NCBI GenBank assembly: GCA_035048485.1
Contig: CM068592.1
Coordinates: 38,076,001 to 38,140,000, forward strand
Reading direction: 5' to 3'
From: Pteria penguin
Lineage: Eukaryota; Mollusca; Bivalvia; Pterioida; Pteriidae
DNA length: 64,000 bases
Position 1 is the stretch's first letter. Each line of letters starts with the position of its first letter. Shown here piece by piece: positions 1 to 14,012 of the stretch. Under the pieces are notes generated by a model. The model searched no databases, was not told the origin of the DNA, and saw only the letters and a program-made list of their open reading frames with translations. The translations under genes and the position numbers were made by a program.

Positions 1-1370
1 TTAAAGAATAAATTTATATTTAGATTTATATTTTATTTTATTTATTTAATCTTCTTTTTGGTTATCATTTATTTATCATGATTCATCTTTTCATTTATTC
101 ATTTGTATAATCTGTCATTTTTAAATATTTACCATTTATTATATATTTATGCATTCATTTGGATCAAAGTTAACATTTAAAATGCCCCTGTCACGAGTGA
201 AAGCAACTCGATGCATTGGTATTTAAAGGAACCCAGAGGTTAGACCCAACTTTGACTGAAAATTGTTCAAGGAATGGTAATTAACGAGGCTGATGTGATG
301 TAGGGAGAGAGGGACTACTATTTCAGGAGCTCTGATTGGATGAAATTATTTGATCAATCTATAAATAAAGATTGATTCTACTGTAAAATCATAAATTTGA
401 ATCTCATTTCGCCAATGTAAAGATTTTATGACCATAAAATGGTGTTGTTGATATTATTATTAACATTTGAATTTTGGCAAGCTTTCGGAGGTTACTCCTT
501 TCCAGCAAGATTTTCTCAAAATTTAAGTGGATAACCTATAGCAAACTGTTAAAATTCTGATAGAGGAAGGTCTGACAAACATTTTGATATATGAGTTGTG
601 TATCGCTATGAGATAGAAAGTTGTCTTAATCTTGCTGGAAGTTTGGTACTTCAATATGGGACCCTATGGGAAAAGGAATCACTGTGATTTGACCAGTTGT
701 CTGGGATCAGCTTACGGAGTTCTTCCAAAGTCCCCTGAATCAAGATTCAGAATCGAAGGATGTAAGTGGCGAAATTTTATGTTATATGTAGTAAAATCCA
801 CTATCAACTAAGTTTAGTGATTTAGTTATGTGCAGCTATATATAGCAATACTGGAGTAGTTATATTTGACGGTAAAGGGTCGTATGTAGTGGCCGGTATT
901 ACTATACTTTACAGGAACAATGCAGTTTCATTATTAGACAAATCGCTGAAAACAAAATCATGTCAAATGTCCGTGTCTCCTCATCGAAACAAGTATGTTA
1001 CGCGACGGGATAGCTCACGTTATGTAAACAATAGAAGTGTAGATAACACCAGTTGCTTTATCATTACATACACACGTAATTATGTACATTAAACATGTCT
1101 CCAGTCAAGTGTCAAATGTCCCAATCTCCAGGGCTATTAAGGTATTGTTTTTATGTACGTCGGACTAATCTGCCGTGTCAAACTGCTGTCTTATCGCCCC
1201 TAATACATAGAGGGTGGCGCTCTGGTCTGGAGTGGCCACTGATAAAGTATACCCAATCAATGTAACAAGATGTAGATAAACAAGCAAATACATGTACTTA
1301 GTGATACTAGTACTGATAGTTGAATGTGCAGAAAAATATGTCAAGAGAATGTGAAATTAATGCATTATCC
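1..1370. other. Intergenic, no gene seen
   Basis: AT-rich sequence without a reading frame that looks coding, and without tandem structure. Short frames at 889-1092 lack recognisable motifs. Confidence 0.6.
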
Positions 1371-1513
1371 AGTGGCGGATTTCCGAAAAAGGGGGGGGGG
1401 GCGCACATGTGTATTAGCCAAACTACTTAGCCATTTTTGGTGCCAAATCTGAATTTTTACTTATAAATATGGAGCTAAAAGGGGGGGGGGTACCCCCTCT
1501 AAATCCGCCACTG
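1371..1513. repeat. Small foldback repeat with G-runs
   Basis: Bounded by inverted copies of AGTGGCGGATTT (about 1371-1383 and 1501-1513), with two long G runs inside. It resembles other 'cggat...atccg' G-run elements in this window (54963-55150). Probably a short non-autonomous dispersed element. Confidence 0.55.
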
Positions 1514-3142
1514 TTATCATATATACATGTACAATGTTCCCATTGATGTATTATACAAGAGACGCTTGGATGTAATTTGTGACTATTAGTAATTGATTTT
1601 CTTTGCTGACAAAAAATGAAAAATAAAGATAAGTGTCGATGACAAAAACGCAGGATGGGATATCTAAAACCGTAAAATGTAGTATGGACTAGACATCTTG
1701 TTAGAAGACAAGTGTTCATGTACATATGATACAAAGTAAGAAACTTCCAAGAATTGAATACAAATATGACTCCTGTCAGGCGCGAAGGAAGCATTTTTAG
1801 ATTGTGGGGGGGGGGGGGGGCACCCAACGTCAGCTTCGAGTAAATACAGCCGTATACCTAATATGTGGATATATATATATAAATTTAAACGAGGTTGATT
1901 CAGTTACCCGCCAAGTTGGATGACTGTTGTCGACACTCCTAATCACCGTCATAAGTAATAAAGTTAATCTGCAATTGGACAAAATCGATCTTTTTCGACT
2001 TGTTGTAACTTTTCCGTATTTCTTTTTGCTGTTGGTATACATATAGGGATATTAGTCTCAAACACATATTCAAGCGACACGTTATTTTGAGACATTCTGT
2101 CAAATGTGTCCTTTTTCATGTAACGCTTTATGTTCGTAACGATCTCAAAAACCAGCCTGACCCGCAATTCTTTGAACAACATTTCATCACCAAATAGACA
2201 GACAGACAGTGTCCTGTACTAACAATTTCCATCTCCATATATTTGAATTGGAGACAGGTGTGATGGGCCGTTATCTGGATATAGTTGTTGGGACACTTGG
2301 TCTACTTTCCCGTCATTGACATTTTGAGGGAGTTCGTCAGGGAATGGATATTTAAGCAAAGTGTTTTTCTTGAACATAACAAAAAAATTCAAGGCTGCCC
2401 AAAATTTCTTTGCAGAGGTACTCAGCTCGTCAGGGTGTTGAAAAATATTCTTCTTTCATTGAACGATGCCATTTTCAAAAAATTAACTTCAGTAAAATTA
2501 TTGAACTATAGTTTCTAGAAACATGCCGTCACGTATTGGTTTAGACAGACAGACAGACATACAGACAAAAAAGTGGCTTCTATGAGACGTAATGCTTTGC
2601 AGGCAACAAACCCAAACTGAACAAAAAGAAAAATTGAATGAATATTTCCAGACAACTCAGCACTCGGAGTAGATAATTAGGTGATAATCAGATTGAAAGT
2701 AAAAAGGTTATAAAAGTCAAATATACACCCGACTATGCTGGGCAGTGTCTATAATGATACTACACTAAGAGTACTACAAAAACAACCCGCAACAATTTAA
2801 AGACAAAGCGAAAGATTACACAAGCACCAATGCACGTATTATCATTTGTCTGAGGTCTGAGGATAACATTTACGTATGATCTCGAACCCCATTTTACTTG
2901 GATTTTTTAAAACATTTGATATGAATAATGATTAAGATGTATAATAAGAAAAAAGTATAAAACTTTAGACAATATTTTTATTTTATGATGTTTTTCTTGA
3001 GATTATTTTATCTATATACAAAACTTGGCAAAATTATTAGGGGGGGGGGCATGTGCCCCCAGTGCCCCCCGGTTCCTACGCCCATGCCTGTGCATGTACA
3101 CTTTGATTTCTGATTCATAATTAATTGTTCTCTCAATATCAC
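1514..3142. other. Intergenic, G-run and (CAGA) tracts only
   Basis: Holds a poly-G run near 1806-1820, short CAGA repeats near 2200 and 2545, and a G-run/'gcatgtgccccc' dispersed fragment at 3040-3095 next to the following array. The minus-strand frame at 1964-2182 has no motif I recognise. Confidence 0.5.
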
Positions 3143-4972
3143 ATAAGTGTCTAGGGTAGACGGATGTTATGTATAAGTGTCTAGGGTAGACGGATGTTAT
3201 GTATAAGTGTCTAGGGTAGACGGATGTAATGTATAAGTGTCTAGGGTAGACGGATGTTATGTATAAGTGTCTAGGGTAGACGGATGTTATGTATAAGTGT
3301 CTAGGATAGACGGATGTTATGTATAAGTGTCTAGGGTAGACGGATGTTATGTATAAGTGTCTAGGATAGACGGATGTTATGTATAAGTGTCTAGGGTAGA
3401 CGGATGTTATGTATAAGTGTCTAGGGTAGACGGATGTAATGTATAAGTGTCTAGGGTAGACGGATGTTAAGTATAAGTGTCTAGGGTAGACGGATGTAAT
3501 GTATAAGTGTCTAGGGTAGACGGATGTTATGTATAAGTGTCTAGGGTAGACGGATGTTATGTATAAGTGTCTAGGGTAGACGGATGTTATGTATAAGTGT
3601 CTAGGGTAGACGGATGTTATGTATAAGTGTCTAGGGTAGACGGATGTTATGTATAAGTGTCTAGGGTAGACGGATGTTATGCATAAGTGTCTAGGGTAGA
3701 CGGATGTCATGAATAAGTGTCTAGGGTAGACGGATGTTATGTATAAGTGTCTAGGATAGACGGATGTTATATATAAGTGTCTAGGATAGACGGATGTTAT
3801 GTATAAGTGTCTAGGGTAGACGGATGTTATGTATAAGTGTCTAGGGTAGACGGATGTTATGTATAAGTGTCTAGGGTAGACGGATGTTATGTATAAGTGT
3901 CTAGGGTAGACGGATGTAATGTATAAGTGTCTAGGGTAGACGGATGTTATATATAAGTGTCTAGGATAGACGGATGTTATATATAAGTGTCTAGGGTAGA
4001 CGGATGTTATGTATAAGTGTCTAGGATAGACGGATGTTATGTATAAGTGTCTAGGGTAGACGGATGTTATGTATAAGTGTCTAGGGTAGACGGATGTTAT
4101 ATATAAGTGTCTAGGATAGACGGATGTTATGTATAAGTGTCTAGGGTAGACGGATGTTATGTATAAGTGTCTAGGGTAGACGGATGTTATGTATAAGTGT
4201 CTAGGGTAGACGGATGTTATGTATAAGTGTCTAGCGTAGACGGATGTTATATATGTGTCTAGGGTAGACGGATGTTATGTATAAGTGTCTAGGATAGACG
4301 GATGTAATGTATAAGTGTCTAGGGTAGACGGATGTTATATATAAGTGTCTAGGATAGACGGATGTTATGTATAAGTGTCTAGGGTAGACGGATGTTATGT
4401 ATAAGTGTCTAGGGTAGACGGATGTTATGTATAAGTGTCTAGGGTAGACGGATGTTATGTATAAGTGTCTAGGGTAGACGGATGTTATGTATAAGTATCT
4501 AGGATAGACGGATGTTATATATAAGTGTCTAGGGTAGACGGATGTTATGTATAAATGTCTAGGATAGACGGGTGTTATATATAAGTGTCTAGGGTAGACG
4601 GATGTTATGTATAAGTGTCTAGGGTAGACGGATGTTGTGTATAAGTGTCTAGGGTAGACGGATGTTATGTATAAGTGTCTAGGATAGACGGATGTTATAT
4701 ATAAGTGTCTAGGGTAGACGGATGTTATGTATAAATGTCTAGGATAGACGGGTGTTATGTATAAGTGTCTAGGGTAGACGGATGTTATGTATAAGTGTCT
4801 AGGGTAGACGGATGTTATGTATAAGTGTCTAGGGTAGACGGATGTTATGTATAAGTGTCTAGGATAGACGGATGTTATGTATAAGTGTCTAGGGTAGACG
4901 GATGTTATGTATAAATGTCTAGGATAGACGGGTGTTATATATAAGTGTCTAGGCTAGACGGATGTTATGTAT
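3143..4972. repeat. 30-bp minisatellite, about 61 units
   Basis: Unit 'taagtgtctagggtagacgg' plus 'atgttatgta', very homogeneous. Recurrent variants: ggata for gggta, and atata for gtata. One unit near 4249 lacks bases and shifts the register. Each unit holds the near-palindrome GTCTA-ggg-TAGAC. Because 30 is divisible by three, the minus strand reads as repeats of a ten-residue unit ITSVYPRHLY over part of the array (ORF 3012-3710). Confidence 0.97.
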
Positions 4973-7900
4973 GAAAACGCTCAAATAAAATGTAAAATTT
5001 TAGATATAGCACCCAAAACGACTGAGTATTTTGGCTAATACTTGCCTTTTGCATGTGCCGCCCTATATTTTGGAAATCCTGGATCAACCACTGCTATAAA
5101 AGAGAAATACAGCACAGCTACCTTTGCTCTGTACAGAGGTGGGCTACAATGTAATAATTTAATATAGATGGAGAACTTCCTGGAGTCAATTCATATTGTT
5201 TACAACATCATTTCCGTTGTATAGTTATGTAATTTACATAAAATAATAAATGTCTCTGTACAGGTAGATAGACAAACTGCATACTGAGAAACAATATGAT
5301 AAAAACCAGATATTTATTCCACTTCTCTCTTTGTTTCATAGCCGTAAATCAGACTGAGAGACGCTTGTAAAGGTATATGTGACTGGTAATATATATATAT
5401 ATATATATCCATAAAGTGGCGGCACCGGTCTGCCACGTTTCTGGCTAAATTTTGACCTATGAATTGGACCAACCCGAAGACGTGAGGGTTCTTGCGGAAT
5501 TAACACTTTGACATGGGACATCGATCCGAAAGGCGGGTCACCAATAAGACAAATAGGATTAGAACGTATGAAGAGAACACATTAACTCTTGAACTCTTTA
5601 ACATTTATAAAAAGAAAAAAAAAACACAGAAAAGAAAACAATGGGCTCTGAAAGGATTTGGTCTGTTCTGTCAATGTACAAGTCTATCAATGTACCTACT
5701 ACCAAACCCGCCCTGAAATATCTTATGAATGAATTAGAATTCCTTGAACTAATTTACCATACGACACTTAGAAATCGGAACAAAGAAAACCAACACCTAG
5801 TCTGTCAGTTACATAATATACCATTCATGTTAGAATTAATATTGATTACAAGGTATCTTGATAGCAGATATTACCCTCTATCAAGGATTGGCAAGCACAC
5901 TTGGCAAAGACATCAGTATGCACAAAATGTTAAATAGTTGCGTTATTTGTCTCACCGTTATGTTCGCAGAAATGGGCACATGAGTGAGCAAGGAGTTCAG
6001 GTTCCCGAATTTCATTTGGAAATCCTTTTTCTGTAAAAAAAATATATTCTTTATTTATTTGTTTGTCAAAAAAAAAAAAAATACGAAAATAAAAAAAGGG
6101 GGTGGGGTGGGGGTGGGGGAGAGAGAGAGAGACAGTGAGTGTACCCTGTTCACAGTTAAGTTTTGTCCGTACATTTCATGCATAGGATGATTCAACAATG
6201 ATTCTGGAACGAATTATTATAATTGGGATGTGATTCATAGGCGGATCTAGATATTTTTAAATTAGGGGTGGGTGGGTGCAGTCTCCCATGACAAATGTTT
6301 TGGTCTGGAAAGAGGGGGGTTGCAGCCCTAAAAATGGCCGAAAATCTTTTTTGGGGGGTAAAATTTTCCGACCAAAAGGGGTGGGGGTGGGGTGGGGGTG
6401 TTACAACCCCCTTCTCCCATCTAAATTCAGAAATGTGATTCAAAGCAGAATGATGGAGCTACAACTCTGCATTGTAAAGCAATTTGAGGGGGATGGGGTG
6501 CGCATCCGGTCTGTTGGGAACATCTTATAACCCCATGCCTGTCATAAACACCCGCAGCTTTCCTGTTTGACAGGTCTTGTCAAGCTTAGATTGGATCGTC
6601 ATTGTCTGATTTATAAATGGAGGATGTCAGAAACTTAACCTTCGGGATCTATCTAGATTCAGTGTTCCACTGCATGCTTCCGATGAACATCATCATTTAA
6701 CGAGGCCTGGAATGTTAATTGAAGAATTTTATCACGGAGTATCTGTTTGATAGGGCGACAGGGTTACTTGATTCAAGTAATCATTGAGAGATGTGAAATG
6801 ATATGCCCTTCGGAGTGCATGTTGATGCATGTCATGTCAGCACTTCCCTATGCAGTCTAGTATGATATAAATATTAAAACACACTTACGTGTATTAAGTT
6901 GGCATACCATATATAAGTATAATAACTACAGTTATACACTTTTTATATATAAATTTCAATTATCCTTTCAAAATCGCCAAAGTATAAAACTTGTGTGCTA
7001 TGTCAATTTATAACGGAAATTGACTCCATCTAGTAAGTATTAGTTATTTTTCAAAATTAAAAATTGATTGTTATAAGTTTTGCTCCTGATTAATACAACT
7101 TTAATCCCCCACCCCCACCTCTCAAGAAAAGATTATATATATAATTCATAATTATGCGTATTAATTTTAGACTAAAATTGGAAAGTATCAAGTATCGCAA
7201 CTTTTTTTATTTTCCAATATATCTCCATATTAATGACAGACAGTGGTCGGTTCACAGATGCGGTGGGTGGGTGTGGGCGTGGGGGAGGGGGGTCCCAACA
7301 ATGGACAAGCCTTAATCCAAGACTGAGTATGAGTGAAAAAATAAACAAAGTACACATGTATATTAAAATGATATAAAATAAAATAAAAACAGCAAAACCG
7401 GCCATGGACCCGCCACATTGCCAAAGTCTGTATTTTTATCGTAAGATAAAATAAAATAATGTTATTTAAAATAACATTCTCAAACACTAAAACAGATACC
7501 TAAACCAAATTATCATCGCTTTAATTAAGAATTCTTAGAAATTGTCCTTCTTAGATCGAACAGCTAGTGTCTTTCATGAAAATGTGATGATTTCTAAGCC
7601 ATATCGATAATGAATACTTGATTTGTGTATTAAACAATAGATATATTTCTTTTTTCCAAAAGATAATATAAGTGCTTACAGATTAAACATTGATGGTGAA
7701 GGTATGATTTGTAGAACGATTTAAAATATGTTCATTGTTAAAACAACCATAGCCCCGGTGCTTGTGAAGTTTTTACCTAAAGCCATTAGCCGTATCACCT
7801 TCTGTACACGTTTACATCCTTCATTCGATTGTAATCTAGGTTATTACAGATCGAATTTCACACATACACCCCATTAGTATCTCTTTATCACGCCTTTAAT

Positions 7901-9825
7901 GCGATATCGGCTCACAATTACACTGCCCCCTGGCGGTCATTGTCTGCGATGTTGCGACAAAAGGGTTATCCGGTACCCGTTATCCGGTTCCCGTGTTGAC
8001 ATTTCACTTCCACCGGAAGTTTCTATGAATCTGGAATGAAAGATGGTGAAATGAAAGACAGACGGCGTGTAATATTTCCATGTGAATTTGATATGTGTAT
8101 ACTATAATGCATACATATGTATAATGTATGGTATATCATGATTTATATTCTTAGTGACGACTTTATAGTATGTATGTAAACGACGTTTTTTTGTAGGTAA
8201 TGATACACGATTACACGTGTTGTTCACTCTCAATGGAGTCAGAATTAGAACCTTGTAGATATAAATCTATTGTGTCTCTGATGTAAAAAACACAAAAATA
8301 AGACTTTAAAAAGTTGAATGTTTGTAAGCAATAACAGTCATTATATATTTCAGTGGCGGATTAACTTGCAATAAAACTTTGCTCTCGTCCAATCATATTC
8401 CACCTCGAATGAAGAATTTAGCGACAGATAAAACATGGCATGAATGAACACGATGTACTGTACTAATGGTTCCGTATTAATGTTTAACTGTCCTAAAGTG
8501 GATACCAAACATTATTTTTCTGATGTTTGTGTGTGTGTATAGGTGTGCGTGTGTGTATAGGTGTGCTTATTCTTGTTACTTTGAGCCATTCTCTACCCAT
8601 AATTTTCGTTCGTTTTCCTTTGGGTAGAGAGTGACGTCATGTCCGTGACGGCTTTTATTATACAGAGGAGTCACGTGTCTTCTTCCAGTCTTTTTTTTTT
8701 AGCTATGTTTTTAGAGTTTGGTTGGAGTCTTCAATCTACAAGGAGATAATTAACATCATTGCAGTTTTTTTTTTAGAATTAATGTTTTCATGTATACTAC
8801 ATGTATATACATTCGTAGTGTTAAATAGCGGAGGAAATCACGTGCATAGCATCCGGGGATGACCTCCCACTTTTGACCGAAGTTCATATGAAATTACCAA
8901 ATCTATGCAGTAATGAGCTTTAATGACCGACATTAACGTATGTGATATTATTAATGAAAGTACTATATATACAGTTTGCCAACATCGAGGTCGCTGATAA
9001 ATAGACTACGATAAGCCTTAGGCATTTCTATATGATTTAAAAAGTATGCAATCTGCAAACTTAAGCAGAAAATTACATATTGCAGCCAAAAGACGTTGGC
9101 AGTAAAGCAGGCATTAAAACCAGCTGGATGCACAGAATGACAAACATAATAAGGACGACGTTCTGGTTAAATCATCATCATCATTATTATTATCATCATC
9201 ATTATCATCTTCATCATCATTGTGTGTGTGTGATATGTCTTTCATAAGTTTGATTGGATATTTGTGTCATTCAGTGAAGAAATACAAACCGTGAACATTA
9301 TCAGATAGATTTTTGAAATGTTTTAATCTTTTGATATGAGGTATGGATCGTATATCCTACCTCTTATAGAGATGTAACGATACAGTTTTTCACGGTACGA
9401 TGGGTAATATGATACTTGCGCAATGACACGATATTTATCGCGATGTACTTTCTAGTTGAGAAATTGGGTTTATGATTTACATGTACTTTTTCAGTTTCAT
9501 TAAACAACCGAAAACAGTGTGGGATATATATTTACGCAACATTTTGCTCAGCATGTCCACAGCGACTCTTGATATACAGCCGAGTGATATTGTTTTCCTC
9601 TTTTGGGATTAAGAGATGTAAATATGACACTTGAAAATAGAAATAAATTAAACAAAGAACAGAGGAAAATATTATGATAAACTATTAAGATTTTTTACAT
9701 GATTAATTTTGTTTGAAGCATCTATACATACATCGTATCCTAAAAATGATTTCCATAAAGATTAGGGTTTTCTTGTCTTTACTTAATCGACCAATCTCTT
9801 TCTGTATCTTATCATGATCTCTTCA
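4973..9825. other. Intergenic; dispersed G-run repeats and microsatellites
   Basis: No gene recognised. Contains a (TA)n tract near 5390-5408, poly-A and G-rich stretches at 6065-6130, and G-run dispersed fragments at 6240-6500 and 7245-7300 (starting 'aggcggatct' and 'cggttcacagatgcggtggg'). Also a (TG)n tract near 8528-8570 and an ATC/TCA-rich tract near 9172-9219. Confidence 0.55.
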
Positions 9826-10704
9826 TGGCGATATATCGAGGCAAGGTTATGTATCATATTGTGTCCTCTGTATTGCGATATATCGAGGCAAGGTTATGTA
9901 TCATATTGTGTCCTCTGTATCGCGATATATCGAGGCAAGGTTATGTATCATATTGTGTCCTCTGTATCGCGATATATCGAGGCAAGGTTATGTATCATAT
10001 TGTGTCCTCTGTATTGCGATATATCGAGGCAAGGTTATGTATCATATTGTGTCCTCTGTATTGCGATATATCGAGGCAAGGTTATGTATCATATTGTGTC
10101 CTCTGTATCGCGATATATCGAGGCAAGGTTATGTATCATATTGTGTCCTCTGTATCGCGATATATCGAGGCAAGGTTATGTATCATATTGTGTCCTCTGT
10201 ATTGCGATATATCGAGGCAAGGTTATGTATCATATTGTGTCCTCTGTATTGCGATATATCGAGGCAAGGTTATGTATCATATTGTGTCCTCTGTATTGCG
10301 ATATATCGTAGTAAGGTTATGTATCATATTGTGTCCTCTGTATCGCGATATATCGAGGCAAGGTTATGTATCATATTGTGTCCTCTGTATCGCGATATAT
10401 CGAGGCAAGGTTATGTATCATATTGTGTCCTCTGTATTGCGATATATCGAGGCAAGGTTATGTATCATATTGTGTCCTCTGTATTGCGATATATCGAGGC
10501 AAGGTTATGTATCATATTGTGTCCTCTGTATTGCGATATATCGAGGCAAGGTTATGTATCATATTGTGTCCTCTGTATTGCGATATATCGAGGCAAGGTT
10601 ATGTATCATATTGTGTCCTCTGTATCGCGATATATCGAGGCAAGGTTATGTATCATATTGTGTCCTCTGCATTGCGATATATCGTAGTAAGGTTGTGTAT
10701 CATA
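9826..10704. repeat. 47-bp minisatellite, about 19 units
   Basis: Unit includes 'gcgatatatcgaggcaagg' and 'ttatgtatcatattgtgtcc'. Units differ mainly by 'tattgcg' versus 'tatcgcg', and by 'cgtagtaagg' in two copies. Each carries the palindrome CGATATATCG. Since 47 is not a multiple of three and the unit lacks stops, three overlapping long frames are open; they are not genes. Confidence 0.97.
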
Positions 10705-11259
10705 TAGCCGCAAGTAGTGGCCCTAAATGAATGATAGGGCCACAATTCCTTACGTTGCGAAACTTGCATTTTTGATAAACGGAATGGCCGGCTCGATTCT
10801 ACGCATTTCGGCATCAAATGGAGCAAATATCTAACATATATAAACATAAAGCAAACGATCGGCAACTTTAACTTACCCCCCTATCTGTCGTCTGAAGGCT
10901 CCACACACATTTTTTCCCAACCTGTTTCAAATTTGCCGGTTTCTGTGTCAGCCATTCGGTCTCGCGAGATCTCGTTAACAGAAATCTCACAAAAAGAGGC
11001 GGAGCTGACGAAAAACACGTGGTCATTGTTATTTTTATGTCATTTCTCTGTTTACATTTTATTCCTCGGCTAGTTATTTATGAAGAAGAAAACTAAATTG
11101 ATATGACCAGAAATGCGGTAACTAGCCGATAAATAAAATGTAAACAGAGAAATGACATGAAAATAACAATGACCACGCACCCATGACCACGTGTTTTAAG
11201 TTTACGCAACGTAAGGAATTGTGGCCCTATCATTCATTTAGGGCCACTACTTGCGGCTA
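10705..11259. mobile_element. Foldback (MITE-like) element inserted in the 47-bp array
   Basis: About 55-bp perfect terminal inverted repeats beginning TAGCCGCAAGTAGTGGCC, each containing its own hairpin (GGCCCTA-9 nt-TAGGGCC). A second inverted repeat lies inside (about 11020-11090 against 11110-11180, sharing 'gtaaacagagaaatgacat'). TA borders both ends, compatible with a TA target duplication. No transposase frame is present, so it is non-autonomous. Confidence 0.8.
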
Positions 11260-11665
11260 CGGTATGTATCATAGTGTCCTCTGTATCGCGATATATCGAG
11301 GCAAGGTTGTGTATCATATTGTGTCCTCTGCATTGCGATATATCGTATCATGGTTATATTATGACCTCTTTATCGCAATATATAGTAGCAAGGTTATGTA
11401 TCAATTTGTGTCTCCTATATCGCGATATAACGCATCATGGTTATACCATGGCCTCTTTAGCGCAATATATATATGATAGCAAGCATATGTATCATATTGT
11501 GTCCTCTGTATCGCAATATATCGTAGCAAGCATTTGTATCATATTATGTCCTCTGTATCGCGATATATGGTAGCAAGCTTGGGTATCGTAGTGTGTCCTC
11601 TGTATCACGATATATGGTAGCTAACTTATGTATCGTAGCGTGTCTTCTGTATCGCGATATATCGT
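11260..11665. repeat. Diverged continuation of the 47-bp array
   Basis: Eight or so decayed units with 'gcgatatatcgta', 'tatcatattgtgtcctctgt' and variants of irregular length. This is the other flank of the array split by the foldback element. Confidence 0.85.
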
Positions 11666-13230
11666 ATCATGGTTTATAAATACATTTTTATATACCATAA
11701 AGGGAAGAACTGAGAATTCATGCATGTCAAGATGAAAGAACCGTGTATCCAAGCCAAGACCACGGAAATGATAATAATCCACATATATACAATCCTTCAC
11801 TTCCTCCCTCCCTCGCTCACTCACTCACAAAAGTGGTGATGTCCCCAATTGCCACCGGACGTCTTTCATCCGCTCATGACAACCAACGTGTTGAAAGCTG
11901 TCAAAATTGGCACCCATTAGAGATAAAATCATACCAATAATTAAAATCTGTAGCATATTGGCATGTTTAGATATCTTGCCTTACATGCACGCACTGTCGA
12001 TTGCGTTATATGGCATTTCTTGGTCAGGTTATATTGCTTAATTCAGCAGATCTGTGCATTGACAAGGTTTAAACACAAAAATATGAGTAATTCAAGGCGT
12101 TTAAGTTGTTAAATCTCTTTATGAAAGAGAATGAAAACATTTAATAACTCTATTGAAATCTGATTAAATTTGTTCTCAATCACGGGATAAAAAAGGCAGG
12201 AGCTTATCGTGATTATATATTACATTTCATTCAGAAGGGATGTAGATATACATATTTCAGAAGATTAATTTTGTAATGAAGGTGAGGTTTAAACCTGTAA
12301 GATGGGGAACATGGCAAAGTGACATAATATGTGAAGGTGTATAGGTACATATAATCCCGGTCTGTCAGTGCTTTCACGATCTGCACTCTTCTTTACAGAT
12401 CTTTAGCCTCAAGGTCACATCCAAAATGTCAAGGTCATTAATATTCAGACAAGATAACGTTTTTACCTAATGCTTGGGGAGGGATTGTACTCTGTACATT
12501 CTACCTTACTCCGCAAGATTTTGGATAAGAAGTCATATCTCAATAGTGAAAGTGATTTTGAGTAAGAAGTCATATCTCAATAATGAAAGTCATTCAGGAA
12601 TTGCCAACTAAATTAAGGTAATCAAATCATAATTAAGGTAATCAATCCATTACATGCACTATTTATATCCAATAGATACAACTTTTATCTTTAAAATGAA
12701 TATATCGTTTTGAAGAATCTTACAAAATAAACCTTTTACCGAAATAATTTTTTGAAAATAATGTTATTCGGTCTAATAGGGATAAGTAAAATTTGTATTG
12801 AACCTTATGGGAATTACTATTTTTTGTTCATATTTTTTCACAAAAGACAAAATTTTGTAAAACCTCATGGCTTAAATTCCGTAATATTGTAATTAATCAA
12901 TACATTGTATTCATAAACAAAAATGAAGTTCACCGTGCAGTGTTTCTACACTTTTACTTTTTTACATTTATAACAATGAGAGATAACTCCTTTAAGGGAA
13001 TTCATATTGTACATCCCAAAATTTACCGTCACAAACATCAAGATCATCTAAGATGACATACATTGTGCTTTAACAAATAACCATAACAATTATTTTTGTT
13101 GATGTCTTTTTTGTCATTTGAGGCTCGTTATGGATGGATACCTTAATAGACCACAGTCTCCTTGGCCAACCATGCTGTAAATAACAACAATGAATTTTGG
13201 AGTTGTGTGCTTTTATCCAACACATTCAAG
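11666..13230. other. Intergenic, no gene seen
   Basis: AT-rich. Only a short direct duplication of 'agaagtcatatctcaata' near 12527-12590 stands out. Confidence 0.5.
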
Positions 13231-14012
13231 TCTGGTTTCGATTACTGATAGGAGCAAAGTTGAAGGCTTATTTGCCTAGCAAAGGTGAAGGCTATTTTAC
13301 CTAATAAAGGTGATACACAACAAAGGTAAAGGCTTATATACCTATCAAAGGTTAAGGCTTATATATCTAACAAAGGTAAAGGCTTATATACCCAAGAAAG
13401 GTGAAGGCTAATACACCAAGGCTTATACATAATAAAGGTGAAGGTTAGTGTACATAACAACATAACAAAGGTGAAAGCCTATACATTATAAAGGTGAAAG
13501 CTAGTGTACCTAACAACATAATAAGGGTGAAGGCCTATACATTATAAAGGTGAACGCTAGTGTACCTAACAACATAACAAAGGTGAAGGCCTATACATTA
13601 TAAAGGTGAAAGCTAGTGACCTAACAATCCAACAAAGGTGAAGGCTTATACATAACAAAGGGGAAGGCTTGTGTACCTAACAATCTAACAAAGGGGAAGG
13701 CTTATACATAACAAAGGTGAAGGCCAGTGTACCTAACAATCTAAAAAATGTGAAGGCTTATACATAACAAAGGTGAAGGCTAGTGTACCTAACAATCTAA
13801 CAAAGGTGAAGGCTTATACATAACAAAGGTGAAGGCTAGTGTACCTAACAATCTAACAAAGGGGAAGGCTAATATACCTAACAAAGTTGAAGGCTAGTGT
13901 GCCTAACAAAGGTGAAGGCTAGTGTACTTAACAATGGTGGAGGTTAGTGTACCTACAATAGTGAAAGCTAGTGTATCTTGCAAAGGTGAGAGCTAGCGTA
14001 CCTAAGATAACA
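13231..14012. repeat. Degenerate short-unit tandem array
   Basis: Built from 'aacaaaggtgaaggct' plus either 'tatacat' or 'agtgtacctaacaatct', giving irregular 20- to 45-bp composite units. Much more diverged than the other arrays, so probably older. Confidence 0.85.

Noticed and set aside
3143..4972. CRISPR-like regular 30-bp array
   Set aside because: Units are contiguous with no unique spacers, and the context is a eukaryotic genome; it is a minisatellite.
9825..10730. 301-codon plus-strand frame and its overlapping partners
   Set aside because: Product of a 47-bp minisatellite lacking stops in every frame; no non-repeat protein sequence flanks it.
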